Positions 1 through 8,479 of a DNA stretch of 34,017 bases are shown here, one piece after another (the stretch's first letter is position 1; each line of letters starts with the position of its first letter). The notes under the pieces were generated by a model. That model had not been told where the DNA came from, ran no database searches, and was given only the letters and a program-made list of their open reading frames with translations. The DNA is taken from NCBI GenBank assembly GCA_012841045.1, contig DUVM01000032.1, forward strand, positions 1-34,017. Direction: 5' to 3'. A program made the translations under genes and the position numbers. This stretch comes from Tissierellia bacterium (GTDB lineage: Bacteria; Bacillota; Clostridia; Peptostreptococcales; Acidaminobacteraceae).

Positions 1-447
1 GCCATTCTCCTGGTCATCCAAGTCGTCGCCTTCCCCTGTGCCCTGCTCTTTGGACATCTGGCAAAGAAATTCGGCACTCTATTGATGATCCGGATTGCCA
101 TCATGATTTACATTGTCACCGTCTTTTTTGCCTATGGAATGGACTCTCTTGCCCACGTCTTTGTCTTGGGAGGGATGGTCGCCCTTGCACAGGGAGGCAT
201 TCAGGCGCTCTCGAGAAGCTATTTTGCCCGCATCATCCCGAAGGAGAAGTCCAATGAATTCTTCGGCTTCTATAATATCTTCGGCAAATTTGCCGCGATT
301 TTGGGACCGGCGATTATGAGTTTTATCGAAGGCGCAACCGGTGTTGTCAGATACTCGATCCTCGGCATTCTCCCCCTTTTCATCATCGGCTTCCTTCTCA
401 CGCTTCTTCTTCCTAAGCAGACAGAGCGCATTGTGACTCCTTCGTGA
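1..447 (+). CDS. MFS transporter, UMF1/Atg22-like (3' part only)
   Basis: The reading frame is open from the first base of the window and stops at TGA 445-447, so only the last 148 residues are present and the start lies upstream. Several hydrophobic segments alternate with short basic loops. The stretch around codons 61-95 (AQGGIQALSRSYFARIIP, followed by a phenylalanine-rich FFGFYN segment) matches what I know of the UMF1 family, bacterial relatives of the vacuolar effluxer Atg22. These are integral membrane transporters, and their bacterial substrates are largely unknown. The next gene follows after 26 bp on the same strand, so the two are probably co-transcribed. The family call is fairly confident; the substrate is not known. 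Confidence 0.75.
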   Translation, partial: AILLVIQVVAFPCALLFGHLAKKFGTLLMIRIAIMIYIVTVFFAYGMDSLAHVFVLGGMVALAQGGIQALSRSYFARIIPKEKSNEFFGFYNIFGKFAAILGPAIMSFIEGATGVVRYSILGILPLFIIGFLLTLLLPKQTERIVTPS

Positions 448-473
448 GCATCTGAGTAGAAAGAGAGTATCCC

Positions 474-914
474 TTGTCCGATCAAACACCATCTGAAGAA
501 TTTTCTTACTGGAAACGCCCGTGGCAAAAGTGGCTCTTTCTTGTTGCCTCTGTCTTGCAGTTTGTTCTCCTCTTCATGAATATACAGGATTACAGCGAGG
601 TAGCCGCAACGCAGATCTTCAGCCCCGACGCATGGGATCGCTATGCCCTGCAGCAGACCTTCCGAATCTCTTTGCACGCGCATAGCGGCATCGTCTTCTT
701 GGCCGTCTTTCTGATAGGGACATTTGCCAAGACAAAGAGACAATCGAAAAAAGCCGAGAGTCTCTTATTGATCGCACTTGCTGTCGCCTGGATCATCACC
801 GGCATGCTCTATTCGTTTTCTTCGCAAGAGACAACAAAACTTATTTGGATCTTGCTGATCCTATTGATGTCCTTTGGCGCTATCTTCTCTGTGTATAAAT
901 ATTATAAAAGCTGA
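474..914 (+). CDS. Small integral membrane protein, unknown function
   Basis: This encodes 146 residues from a TTG start at 474, with a weak purine-rich site (AAAGAGAG) upstream. No ATG gives a better start; the next one would remove the first hydrophobic segment. The protein has a polar N-terminus (about residues 1-17) and four probable membrane segments near residues 20-38, 65-85, 98-115 and 120-140, ending in a short Tyr/Lys tail. I recognise no family motif. It lies 26 bp after the transporter gene and is followed by a terminator-like hairpin, so it appears to be the last gene of that operon. It could be an accessory membrane protein, but nothing in the sequence shows a function. Confidence 0.6.
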   Translation: MSDQTPSEEFSYWKRPWQKWLFLVASVLQFVLLFMNIQDYSEVAATQIFSPDAWDRYALQQTFRISLHAHSGIVFLAVFLIGTFAKTKRQSKKAESLLLIALAVAWIITGMLYSFSSQETTKLIWILLILLMSFGAIFSVYKYYKS

Positions 915-918
915 GTGC

Positions 919-955
919 CTTCGTCATTTTCCTCGGTGATGAAGACCCTTTTTTT
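919..955 (+). terminator. Rho-independent terminator
   Basis: An 8-bp stem (919-926 with 937-944, one G-U pair) and a 10-nt loop are followed by a seven-T run at 949-955. It lies just after the membrane-protein gene and would end the first operon. Confidence 0.6.
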
Positions 956-975
956 CGTTTTGTCATGGAACAAGA

Positions 976-981
976 TATAAT
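976..981 (+). promoter_or_regulatory. Probable -10 box of the nitroreductase gene
   Basis: A perfect TATAAT lies 34 bp before the chosen ATG (1015). The matching -35 region is poor (TTTCGT at 17-bp spacing), so this promoter may be weak or need an activator. Confidence 0.4.
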
Positions 982-1014
982 AGCGCTATGCCATTATTTT
1001 TAGGAGGTATACAT

Positions 1015-1824
1015 ATGATTACCATTGACAGAGATACATGTATCGGCTGTGAACTCTGTGTGAGTGACTGTTTTACAGAAGACATCGAGATGGTCGATGG
1101 CAAGGCCAATCCCAAGGATAATTTCTGTATAGAATGTGGCCATTGTCTGGCCATCTGCCCTGTAAACGCTGTCACGCTAAAGGACTACTCCTCTGCAGAT
1201 GTCATCAGTGTGACAGAAGAAGATCGACTGGACCCCGAACAACTGCTTCGATGGATAAAGACGCGCCGGACGATCCGGCAGTTCACAGAGGAGACAGTGG
1301 CTCCGGAAGATCTGCAGAAGATTTTAGCCATGGGCGTCCACTCTCCAAAAGGCGGGAATGTGCAAAATGTCTCCTTTGTGGTCATTGAGGACAATCTGCT
1401 GCACGCCAGAAAACTCGCCATCGAATCACTGTATAAACTCAGTGATCTCTCTGAGAGCATGAAAAAAGAGCCCAACATGATGCGCTATGCCAAGAACTGG
1501 AAAAGAATGTATGAGGAGAGCCAGCTCCCCGACGCCAAAGATCGTCTGTTCTTCGGCGCCCCTTGTGTGATTCTTCTTGTCTCGCCCTCTCCCATCAATG
1601 CCTGCATCGCCGCTTCGCACATGGAGACCATGGTCTACTCTCTGGGATTAGGCATGCTCTACAGCGGCTTTACGACAAGAGCAGTGAATTATTCTCCCGA
1701 ACTGAAGGAGTTTCTAGGCATGCAAGAAAGCGACACCGTGCAGGCGTCGCTCATTATCGGTCATCCGGCGGTGCGCTATGAACGCAGCACCCCCAAAAAA
1801 CTTCCGGTGGTCATTCGTCGATAG
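1015..1824 (+). CDS. Ferredoxin-fused nitroreductase-family oxidoreductase
   Basis: This encodes 269 residues. I start at ATG 1015 because TAGGAGGT (1001-1008) lies just upstream; an in-frame ATG at 988 has no such site. The N-terminus carries two 4Fe-4S clusters: Cys9-Cys12-Cys15-Cys19 (CIGCELC) and Cys38-Cys41-Cys44-Cys48. From about residue 70 a nitroreductase-like FMN fold follows, with the usual RRTIRQF flavin-binding start and a C-terminal IIGHP segment. Such fusions are common in anaerobic Firmicutes. They are thought to pass electrons from ferredoxin clusters to flavin for reduction of unknown, often nitro- or quinone-like, substrates in the cytoplasm. The 3' end overlaps the convergent GntR gene by 14 bp, so neither gene has its own terminator here. 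Confidence 0.88.
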   Translation: MITIDRDTCIGCELCVSDCFTEDIEMVDGKANPKDNFCIECGHCLAICPVNAVTLKDYSSADVISVTEEDRLDPEQLLRWIKTRRTIRQFTEETVAPEDLQKILAMGVHSPKGGNVQNVSFVVIEDNLLHARKLAIESLYKLSDLSESMKKEPNMMRYAKNWKRMYEESQLPDAKDRLFFGAPCVILLVSPSPINACIAASHMETMVYSLGLGMLYSGFTTRAVNYSPELKEFLGMQESDTVQASLIIGHPAVRYERSTPKKLPVVIRR

Positions 1825-2515
1825 GTGTTTTCTTGAATTTGACTTCCACCGCCAGATCTTCACTTCGCAGATAGTACTTCGTGAAGGCTACCGGCCCTTC
1901 CCTGTCATAGTCGGTGCGCTCGAGATGGAGCACCACAGACCCCTCTGGGAGTTTTAACTTCTTTCGAACTTCCTTCGACGCATCACAGATCTTTAGAAGT
2001 TGTGATGTACGGGTGATCGGCACATTTTTCTGTGCGAGTATATCGGAGAGAGAAAAGATATCCGGATGCAGCTCAGGAAAATCAGGTACATTCTTTTTTA
2101 GCACAAAGAGCTCCTCCATGTAGAGGGGCTTTTTCTCTTTCACTACTCGTTTTACATAGTATAATTCTTCTTCCGGATGCACCTGGAAAATCTTAGCATA
2201 GTATGGACCCGCCTGTCGGATCTGCACGACGATGCGTTTTCGTCTTCCCTTTTTCCCTCCCGGAAGAGTAAAGCCTAACTCCGTGTTGTCTTCTTCAGAG
2301 CGTCGCAAATTGACAAAGGCGCCGCGTCTGGGGACAAGCTGAAGGAGCCCGTCTTTTTCAAGGAGCTTCAGAGCCGCGCGAGTCGTATGCGGATGCACCC
2401 CATAGTGCTCGGCAATCTGGCGCTCGGAAGGAAGCTCTTTGCCGGGCGAATAGGTGCCGTCTTCAATTTTTTCCTGGATGACTTCTTTCAGCTGGAGATA
2501 ATAGGGTTTACTCAT
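1811..2515 (-). CDS. GntR-family regulator with UTRA domain (second of a tandem pair)
   Basis: This encodes 234 residues. It starts at ATG 2515, six bases after GGAGG; an adjacent ATG at 2518 is possible but too close to the site. The N-terminus is a GntR winged helix (about residues 1-70; LPSERQIAEHYGVHPHTTRAAL is its core). A UTRA effector-binding domain (about 85-230) follows, as in the HutC/FrlR subfamily, which senses sugar phosphates or amino-acid derivatives. The start overlaps the stop of the preceding GntR gene by 8 bp, so the two are translationally coupled. As the last gene of the fructosamine operon it probably represses that operon or part of it. The two regulators differ clearly in sequence and may sense different ligands. 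Confidence 0.85.
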   Translation of the reverse strand: MSKPYYLQLKEVIQEKIEDGTYSPGKELPSERQIAEHYGVHPHTTRAALKLLEKDGLLQLVPRRGAFVNLRRSEEDNTELGFTLPGGKKGRRKRIVVQIRQAGPYYAKIFQVHPEEELYYVKRVVKEKKPLYMEELFVLKKNVPDFPELHPDIFSLSDILAQKNVPITRTSQLLKICDASKEVRKKLKLPEGSVVLHLERTDYDREGPVAFTKYYLRSEDLAVEVKFKKTPIDE

Positions 2516-3236
2516 CATCCCCCTCCACACTGTCATAACGAAATGCCTGGAATTTATACGGATGCACTGAGTACAGATACTCCAAGGGCTCCGAAGATGT
2601 GTCAAAGACCAAGCTTCGAAGGAAAAATGCGGGAGATCCGGGCGGAAGCCCAAAGAGATCCGCTTCTTCTTCCGTCAGATGCGTGATCGAGATCTCTTCT
2701 TCTCCATGTGAGAATTTCGCTCCCATCTCCTCCATCGATCGGTAGAGGCTCTCACTCTCTAAGTCGATGCTTCCGATCCCCGGAAAACGGATGAGGCTAA
2801 TATATGAGTTTTCAATGAGACTGAGTTTTCCATCGAGGATACGCAGGCGCTGCAGATAAAAGATGGGGCTTCCCAACGTCACGCGGAGTCTCTCCGCCAG
2901 ATCTTTGTCCGCCTCAACGACTCGTTTTTTGAGAATCTCCGTCTCTAAAGAAATCTCTCTCTCGCGTGACCACTCTGTCAAACTCTGAAGATCTCTGAGA
3001 TTTCGAATGTTTTTGTTTTTAGAGACATAATGGCCGGACGCGGGCACCGAATAGATGAGTCCCTCTCGTCTCAGTTCGTCAAAAGCGCGTCGAAGAGTGT
3101 CTCTTGTCACGCCGAAGCGACGCATCATCGTGCGTTCGCTGTCCAGCCGATCTCCATTTTTTACATTGTCAGAGTAGATATCTGCCATCAGCTGTTCTTT
3201 GACCTGTTGCCACGCCAACAGTTCCACCAGCTTCAT
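2508..3236 (-). CDS. GntR-family regulator with UTRA domain (FrlR-like)
   Basis: This encodes 242 residues. The start ATG overlaps the stop of the ATPase gene by one base (TGATG at 3238-3234). The Shine-Dalgarno site is weak, so translation probably depends on coupling. A winged helix-turn-helix occupies about residues 8-75 (RLDSERTMMRRFGVTRDTLR), and a UTRA domain about 95-240. Its place in an Amadori-compound operon suggests an FrlR-like repressor whose effector is a fructosamine phosphate; this is inferred from context. The likely operators are the two direct repeats at 10328-10341 and 10455-10468. Having two UTRA regulators side by side is unusual for this type of operon. Confidence 0.85.
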   Translation of the reverse strand: MKLVELLAWQQVKEQLMADIYSDNVKNGDRLDSERTMMRRFGVTRDTLRRAFDELRREGLIYSVPASGHYVSKNKNIRNLRDLQSLTEWSREREISLETEILKKRVVEADKDLAERLRVTLGSPIFYLQRLRILDGKLSLIENSYISLIRFPGIGSIDLESESLYRSMEEMGAKFSHGEEEISITHLTEEEADLFGLPPGSPAFFLRSLVFDTSSEPLEYLYSVHPYKFQAFRYDSVEGDDE

Positions 3237-4348
3237 CAGCAGATACTCAGTTCTGTCTCTTTGTCAAATACGTGAATGCGATTGTAGTGAATGTGAAGTT
3301 CCACGTCGTCGCCCACTTCTTTTTTCGTCTTCGGGTCTACCCGGGCAATGGTGTTTTCTCCGGCGATCGTCATGTAGAGATACGTCTCTGAACCCATATG
3401 CTCGGCGACTTCGACTTTCGAATGAAGTACGGCATATTCGACCGCCAATGGATCAACTTCGGCCTCATGTAGGTTTTCAGGACGCATGCCGACGAAAACT
3501 TCTTTACCAAGATAATTGCCGGCTTTTAATGCGTTTTCGCGCTCCGGTGTCAGCTTAAGGATCGTACCGTCTTCCATCGCCACCACATGCTTTCCGTTAT
3601 CTTCTACGACGGTGCCTGTAAACAGGTTCATCTGCGGACTGCCTATGAAGCGAGCGACAAAGACATTGTGCGGTCGATTATAGAGCTCCTGCGGCGAGGC
3701 GATCTGAATGACATCCCCCTGGTCCATAATGACGATTCGCGTTCCCATCGTCATCGCTTCTGTCTGATCGTGCGTCACGTAGATAAAGGTCGTATCTATG
3801 CGCTGATGGAGCTTGGTGATCTCTGAGCGCATCTGCACGCGTAACTTCGCATCGAGGTTTGAGAGCGGCTCATCCATGAGAAAGACCTTGGGCTCTCGCA
3901 CCATGGCTCTACCAAGGGCCACACGTTGACGCTGTCCGCCCGAAAGCGCCTTTGGCTTACGATCCAGAAGATTTTCGATCTCAAGCACCCGGGCTGCTTC
4001 TTTGACTCTGCGATCAATTTCCGCTTTGGGCGTCTTTTTGATCTTGAGCCCGAAAGCCATATTGTCGTATACGCTCATATGCGGATACAGAGCATAGTTC
4101 TGAAACACCATCGCAATGTCGCGGTCTTTTGGATGTGTGTCGTTCACTCTCTCTCCGTCGATCAGCAGATTTCCTTCGGAGATGTCTTCAAGCCCCGCAA
4201 TCATACGAAGCGTTGTCGATTTCCCGCAGCCAGAGGGGCCGACAAGGACAATGAATTCCTTGTCTTCAATGTCGATATTGATGCCCTTTACGGCTTCTAC
4301 GTTGCCGGGATATATTTTTCTGATATTTTGCAGTGACAGACTGGCCAT
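3236..4348 (-). CDS. Sugar ABC transporter ATPase, MsmK/UgpC/MalK type
   Basis: This encodes 370 residues, the usual length for CUT1-family ATPases. AAGGAGGG precedes the ATG. It contains Walker A GPSGCGKST (about 38-46), a Q-loop (FQNYALYPHM), signature LSGGQRQR (about 136), Walker B VFLMDEP and the H-loop THDQ. A C-terminal regulatory OB-fold (about 240-370) includes MRPE. It should power the transporter formed by the two permeases and the lipoprotein encoded upstream. In Bacillus subtilis the frl importer is served by a shared ATPase; here a dedicated one is encoded in the operon. Such ATPases can serve several sugar importers, so exclusive use here is an inference. Confidence 0.93.
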   Translation of the reverse strand: MASLSLQNIRKIYPGNVEAVKGINIDIEDKEFIVLVGPSGCGKSTTLRMIAGLEDISEGNLLIDGERVNDTHPKDRDIAMVFQNYALYPHMSVYDNMAFGLKIKKTPKAEIDRRVKEAARVLEIENLLDRKPKALSGGQRQRVALGRAMVREPKVFLMDEPLSNLDAKLRVQMRSEITKLHQRIDTTFIYVTHDQTEAMTMGTRIVIMDQGDVIQIASPQELYNRPHNVFVARFIGSPQMNLFTGTVVEDNGKHVVAMEDGTILKLTPERENALKAGNYLGKEVFVGMRPENLHEAEVDPLAVEYAVLHSKVEVAEHMGSETYLYMTIAGENTIARVDPKTKKEVGDDVELHIHYNRIHVFDKETELSIC

Positions 4349-4396
4349 ACGCCCTCCTTGTCCATCATTGTTTCATCGAGCTTACCAGCTCGGCCA

Positions 4397-5401
4397 TTAA
4401 TACTTTACTTTGCCCATGTAGCGTCGGGTGCTCAGAGGGTGATTTCTCGCATCTGCCAGATCGTCTCCAAGTCTGCCGAGGACTGACATGAACACAAAGG
4501 GATTGAGAAGTCCGCGATGTTCGGGCTTGACGCCTTCCATCACATAGTCTTTTGAGTCGATGACAAAGAGTCTCTTCGTGATGCCGGAGGCAAAGTCTAC
4601 CACGCGCTGTGAGAGCGGGCGTGTCTTGTCTTCGCCGTGAAGCACAAGAAGCGGCGTGTCTTCGACCAAGATCTCAAAGGCTCCATGGAAGAATTCTCCG
4701 GCGTGAATCCACTGGGCAGGAATCCACTGCATTTCCTGCAGGATGCACATGGCAAACATATACGCCTCTCCATAGTTCACACCGCTTCCGGTGACCATGA
4801 TCATCGGACCTTCCTGAATGAAGTCCACAAACTCCTTCGAACGCGTTTCATTTTCACGGATGGTGCGAAGGGCTTTTGGAAGCGCCGCCAGGCTTTCTTT
4901 CCATCCTTTATAGTTTTCGAGTTCTCCTCGTTTTTCCAGTACATACAGCACAATGTGATAGAGCATGATCGCCTTGGAGTCCGTCACACCGATCGGTGCG
5001 TCATTGGCAAAGACGACATCGACACTGTGGCCAAGCGGTGTGTCAGCGTTGCCTGCAAACGCCATCGTAAAGGCGCCGGCTTCTTTAGCAAAACGCGCTG
5101 CTTCCACCGTCTCTTTGGTGGTGCCGGTATAGCTCGAAAGAACGACGAGACTGTTTTTCGAGAATCCTTTGGGCTTTTCCTGTAGAAACTCATTGCTGTT
5201 TAAGGCGTAGCAGGGGATGGCACTATGGTCATGGAGGAGCTTCTCCAGAGGCAACATCACCGCAAGGGACCCTCCGCAACCGACCAAATACACCGAATCA
5301 ATCCCTCGTTCTAGAACGGGATCGAGAGCCGCTTCGATGGACGGAGCCTGGTCTACGCCATGCTGCAGAACTTTTTCATACGTTTCATATCGATTTTCCA
5401 T
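4397..5401 (-). CDS. SIS-domain fructosamine-6-phosphate deglycase, Bacillus FrlB-like
   Basis: This encodes 334 residues, with two SIS (sugar isomerase) halves at about 25-160 and 190-330. Phosphosugar-binding motifs include VGCGGSLAV (about 40-48) and SSYTGTTKETVEAA (about 88-101). QMQ/WIPAQWIHAGEFFHG lies in the second half, with His and Glu residues expected near the active site. The C-terminus NHPLSTRRYM resembles, as I remember it, that of B. subtilis FrlB. Enzymes of this group split phosphorylated Amadori products into glucose 6-phosphate and the free amino acid. A second deglycase (9286-10299) of a different subtype is in the same operon, which suggests that the two handle different glycated amino acids. 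The exact substrate cannot be read from the sequence. Confidence 0.82.
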   Translation of the reverse strand: MENRYETYEKVLQHGVDQAPSIEAALDPVLERGIDSVYLVGCGGSLAVMLPLEKLLHDHSAIPCYALNSNEFLQEKPKGFSKNSLVVLSSYTGTTKETVEAARFAKEAGAFTMAFAGNADTPLGHSVDVVFANDAPIGVTDSKAIMLYHIVLYVLEKRGELENYKGWKESLAALPKALRTIRENETRSKEFVDFIQEGPMIMVTGSGVNYGEAYMFAMCILQEMQWIPAQWIHAGEFFHGAFEILVEDTPLLVLHGEDKTRPLSQRVVDFASGITKRLFVIDSKDYVMEGVKPEHRGLLNPFVFMSVLGRLGDDLADARNHPLSTRRYMGKVKY

Positions 5402-5408
5402 TTGTTTA

Positions 5409-6242
5409 TTATCCTTTCACGCCGCCGGATGTAATGCCGCGGACGAGTTGTTTTTGGAATATAAGAAACATCACGATCATGGGAACCACTGAAAGTGTCA
5501 GTCCGGCCATCAAAACGGTCCAGTTGGTACTTAGGCTGCTTCGCAGATTCATAAGTCCCACGGGAATCGTCTTAAACTTATCGCTTTCGATAAAGACAAG
5601 GGCGAACATAAACTCATTCCAGCAGCTCATGGCCGTTAACAGCGCCCCGGTCGCTAAGATAGGTTTGCTCATCGGCATGATGATGCGTGAGAACACCTGC
5701 CAAGAGCTACACCCGTCAATATATGCGGAGTCTTCTACTTCTCTGGGAAGCGAGAGCATATAGCTTCGGATCAAGAAAGTAGTAAACGGAATCCGATACG
5801 CGACATAGGGAATGATGAGCGCTAAATACGTGTTGTAAATTCCCAGTTTCTGGAGGAATTTAAACAGAGAGATCAAACTGACCTGTGGCGAGAGCATCAG
5901 CCCACCGATGATAATCAGGAGCAGAACACTCTGTCCTTTAAAATCAAATCTCGCCAGCGCAAACGCTGCGCAGGAGCTGATGATCAGTGTGAGGATGACC
6001 GAGACGCTGGTGACGATGATACTGTTGACAAAGTATCTTCCGATCCCCTGCTTCCAAGCCATCACATAGTTTTCCCAGAGCCATGTTTTGGGAAGTCCCC
6101 ATGTGTCAAGAAACAGTCCCTGGTTGTCTTTGAATCCGCTCAACAGCATCCATATCAGGGGATAGATGATCAAGATGGAATAGATGATCAGAAGGAACAT
6201 GACAAGAGCTCTTGACGGATTCCAGCCTTTCGCTTTTCCCAT
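5409..6242 (-). CDS. Sugar ABC transporter permease, MalG type
   Basis: This encodes 277 residues with six predicted membrane helices. The EAA-type loop lies around residues 175-200 (EDSAYIDGCSSWQVFSRIIMP), where the ATPase coupling helix docks. GGAGG precedes the ATG. It begins just after the MalF-type permease stop (two bases between) and is followed after 7 bp by the deglycase gene, so it is firmly within the operon. As a CUT1-type permease it forms the membrane channel with the product of 6245-7129. The substrate is inferred from the frlB/frlD neighbours to be fructosamines such as fructoselysine or alpha-glycated amino acids. Confidence 0.93.
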   Translation of the reverse strand: MGKAKGWNPSRALVMFLLIIYSILIIYPLIWMLLSGFKDNQGLFLDTWGLPKTWLWENYVMAWKQGIGRYFVNSIIVTSVSVILTLIISSCAAFALARFDFKGQSVLLLIIIGGLMLSPQVSLISLFKFLQKLGIYNTYLALIIPYVAYRIPFTTFLIRSYMLSLPREVEDSAYIDGCSSWQVFSRIIMPMSKPILATGALLTAMSCWNEFMFALVFIESDKFKTIPVGLMNLRSSLSTNWTVLMAGLTLSVVPMIVMFLIFQKQLVRGITSGGVKG

Positions 6243-6244
6243 AT

Positions 6245-7129
6245 CTAATCCTCCGCAATCCTTTTGTTGACATAGAGCTGGACCAGCGTCAACACAAATG
6301 TGATGACGAAGATGATCGAGGCGATGGCGCTAGCCATGCCCATCTCATCATTTCGAAAGCCCGAGCGGTATAAGTACGTTGCCAACACTTCCGTGCTTCT
6401 ACCCGGTCCTCCTGCCGTCATGACATAGACCTCATCAAAGACCTTGAATCCTCCGATGACAGTGATGATCGACGTCATGATAATGGTCTCTTTTACCTGA
6501 GGCACCGTAATATAGAAGAATCGCTGCAGTGCTCCTGCGCCGTCGATTTCCGCCGACTCGTAGAGTCCTCGGGGAATCTTTTGGATGGCGACAAGAAACA
6601 ACAGCATGATATAACCGATGTACTGCCACTGGCTGGTGGCAACGATGGCAAAGATTGCCGATCCACTCTCACCAAGCCAGGCTCTGGTCAGATTTTCAAG
6701 CCCGACAGCCTTAAGGAAGTTGTTCAAAAGACCGATGCTGGGATGGTAGACCAGTTGAAACAAAAGACCTACCACGGTGATGCTGATGACTGAGGGCATG
6801 AAAAAGACGGTCCTGAAGAACCCCTGAAAGCGTCTGAAAAACGTTTCTTCCAGGATCGCTGCAATAACCAGTCCGAATCCCACCTGAAAGACGATGGAGA
6901 TCAGGGCATAGAGAAAGTTGTTTTTAAGTGCGATCAAAAAGACCGGGTCCTGCGCAATGCGCTTGTAGTACTGTAGTCCGACCCACGTGCGCTCTTCTCC
7001 GAACGCTTTCCACCTGTAAAGACTCAGGAAGAAGTTCTGCACGATCGGATAGTATATGAACAGTAGAACAAACAGAAGCGCCGGAGCAATGAAAAGCAGT
7101 GCGGTCTTTTTATTGCCATAAAGTTTCAT
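6245..7129 (-). CDS. Sugar ABC transporter permease, MalF/UgpA type
   Basis: This encodes 294 residues with six predicted transmembrane segments. The EAA loop is near residues 195-220 (ESAEIDGAGALQRFFYITVPQ). The start ATG follows GGAGAG. It pairs with the MalG-type permease to form the inner-membrane channel of a CUT1 importer. A stable hairpin (7142-7171) separates it from the upstream binding-protein gene and probably lowers permease expression relative to the binding protein, as is common in such operons. The length and fold are normal for the family. Confidence 0.93.
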   Translation of the reverse strand: MKLYGNKKTALLFIAPALLFVLLFIYYPIVQNFFLSLYRWKAFGEERTWVGLQYYKRIAQDPVFLIALKNNFLYALISIVFQVGFGLVIAAILEETFFRRFQGFFRTVFFMPSVISITVVGLLFQLVYHPSIGLLNNFLKAVGLENLTRAWLGESGSAIFAIVATSQWQYIGYIMLLFLVAIQKIPRGLYESAEIDGAGALQRFFYITVPQVKETIIMTSIITVIGGFKVFDEVYVMTAGGPGRSTEVLATYLYRSGFRNDEMGMASAIASIIFVITFVLTLVQLYVNKRIAED

Positions 7130-7141
7130 AATACTCTCCGA

Positions 7142-7171
7142 GGAAAAACCCGCAGCGTAAAGCTGCGGGTT
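7142..7171 (-). terminator. Intra-operon hairpin between binding protein and permeases
   Basis: On the minus strand a perfect 10-bp GC-rich stem (AACCCGCAGC pairing with GCTGCGGGTT, 5-nt loop) is followed by TTTTTCC. It sits seven bases after the binding-protein stop. The open operon continues beyond it, so it is most likely a partial terminator or 3'-stabilising structure that raises binding-protein mRNA over the distal genes. Confidence 0.75.
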
Positions 7172-7177
7172 GTCATT

Positions 7178-8467
7178 TTACTCCGTCTTGATTCTCTGAG
7201 AGACGTCTTGCACTTCTTTCATAATCTGTTCGGGAGTTTTGTCGTTATTGAGCAGCTCTTGTAGGGCGGGTAAGTACACGTCCGAAATGCGGATATCGAT
7301 ATCCGTATCGAGCCACAGGGCCATACCTTCTGCTTCTGAAACGGCGTTGAGGCCCGCTACCAGTGACTCTGAAGAGTTCTCGCTGTTGACCGCTCCAATG
7401 ACGGGGCTTGGCCACCCGAGAGTTTTGACCATCTCTGTGCTGTTCTCAAGATTCGTCAGGAACTCGAGGAATTTGACGGCTTCTTCCGGATGTGCGGTCT
7501 TTGAAGAGACCATGAATCCGTCAGGGGCACCTGTCAGGAAGTTTTGATTGCCGGGAGCGCCTTCAATAGCGGGCATCGGGAAGAAGCCCCATTTGTCAGC
7601 AAAGTTTTCATCAAAGTCGACAAACTCTTCTAGCTCCACGTAGACCATGCCCACTTGACCGCCATAGAACATCTCCAGGGTCATATTGTGTTCTGTGGAG
7701 TTGACGCCCTCTTGGAAATACCCATTGTCCTTGAGCTCTTTTAAGTATTCAAGCGCCTTGACGTAGCCGGGATCGGTGTATTCGCCGGTCTCTTTGACAT
7801 AGTCCACGCGGCGTACATCGTCGGGTACGAGTTTTTGATTGAGTCCGGTGATGTAGTGCGCACCGGCCCACGGATAAATGTTTCCAAGTCCGATCGGCGC
7901 AATACCGGTACCCTTGATAGTTTCAAGGACCGTCAGAAATTCTGCCCATGTCTTGGGCTCACTCAGTCCGTTGGCTTCAAAGATCTCTTTGTTGTAGACA
8001 AAGAACTTGCCGTTGATGCGATAGGGAATGCCATAGTACTTGCCGTCGTCCATAAATGGCTCGAGTCCAGCTTGCATAATCCCGTCTTTCCACTCAGCAT
8101 TCGCTTCGAGATACGGGGTCAGATCCAGCACATTTCCTTCGCGGATGAAGTTTTTGGCAAACTCGCCGCTCCAGGAGAAAAAGACATCCGGCTGCTCGCT
8201 GGTTCCCATGACGACACGGATCTTGTCCTTAATCGCCTCGTCTCCGGCTGAGTCCATGGAAATCTTAATTCCGGGATTTTCTTCTTCAAACTTGGCCACG
8301 GCTGATACAAAGTAATCATTGTATTCGGGGTTGGGCCACTTGTGTAGGAACTTGATCGTAACCTGATCAGAAGTTCCTCCTTGTGCCGGCGCACCTTCAT
8401 TGCCGCAGCCTGCAAACAGACCCGTCAGCATGACAAGGCACAACAGCAGTGCAATCTTTCTTCGCAT
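7178..8467 (-). CDS. Extracellular solute-binding lipoprotein, family 1 (FrlO-like)
   Basis: This encodes 429 residues. The N-terminus MRRKIALLLCLVMLTGLFAGC is a lipoprotein signal peptide: two Arg and a Lys, a hydrophobic core, and a lipobox ending at Cys21, which would be lipidated and anchored outside the membrane. The rest is a family-1 binding protein with the typical NKEIFEANGLSEPKTWAEF segment and many aromatic residues for sugar stacking. AAAGGAGAGG precedes the ATG. It delivers the substrate to the two permeases. Its position between the kinase and permease genes points to fructosamine uptake, by analogy with B. subtilis FrlO; binding specificity is inferred only. Confidence 0.92.
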   Translation of the reverse strand: MRRKIALLLCLVMLTGLFAGCGNEGAPAQGGTSDQVTIKFLHKWPNPEYNDYFVSAVAKFEEENPGIKISMDSAGDEAIKDKIRVVMGTSEQPDVFFSWSGEFAKNFIREGNVLDLTPYLEANAEWKDGIMQAGLEPFMDDGKYYGIPYRINGKFFVYNKEIFEANGLSEPKTWAEFLTVLETIKGTGIAPIGLGNIYPWAGAHYITGLNQKLVPDDVRRVDYVKETGEYTDPGYVKALEYLKELKDNGYFQEGVNSTEHNMTLEMFYGGQVGMVYVELEEFVDFDENFADKWGFFPMPAIEGAPGNQNFLTGAPDGFMVSSKTAHPEEAVKFLEFLTNLENSTEMVKTLGWPSPVIGAVNSENSSESLVAGLNAVSEAEGMALWLDTDIDIRISDVYLPALQELLNNDKTPEQIMKEVQDVSQRIKTE

Positions 8468-8479
8468 TGTCCTCTCCTT

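Noticed and set aside
988-1014. Upstream start of the nitroreductase at ATG 988
   Set aside because: The ATG at 1015 lies right after TAGGAGGT, while the earlier one would start before that site and adds residues not expected before the ferredoxin motif.
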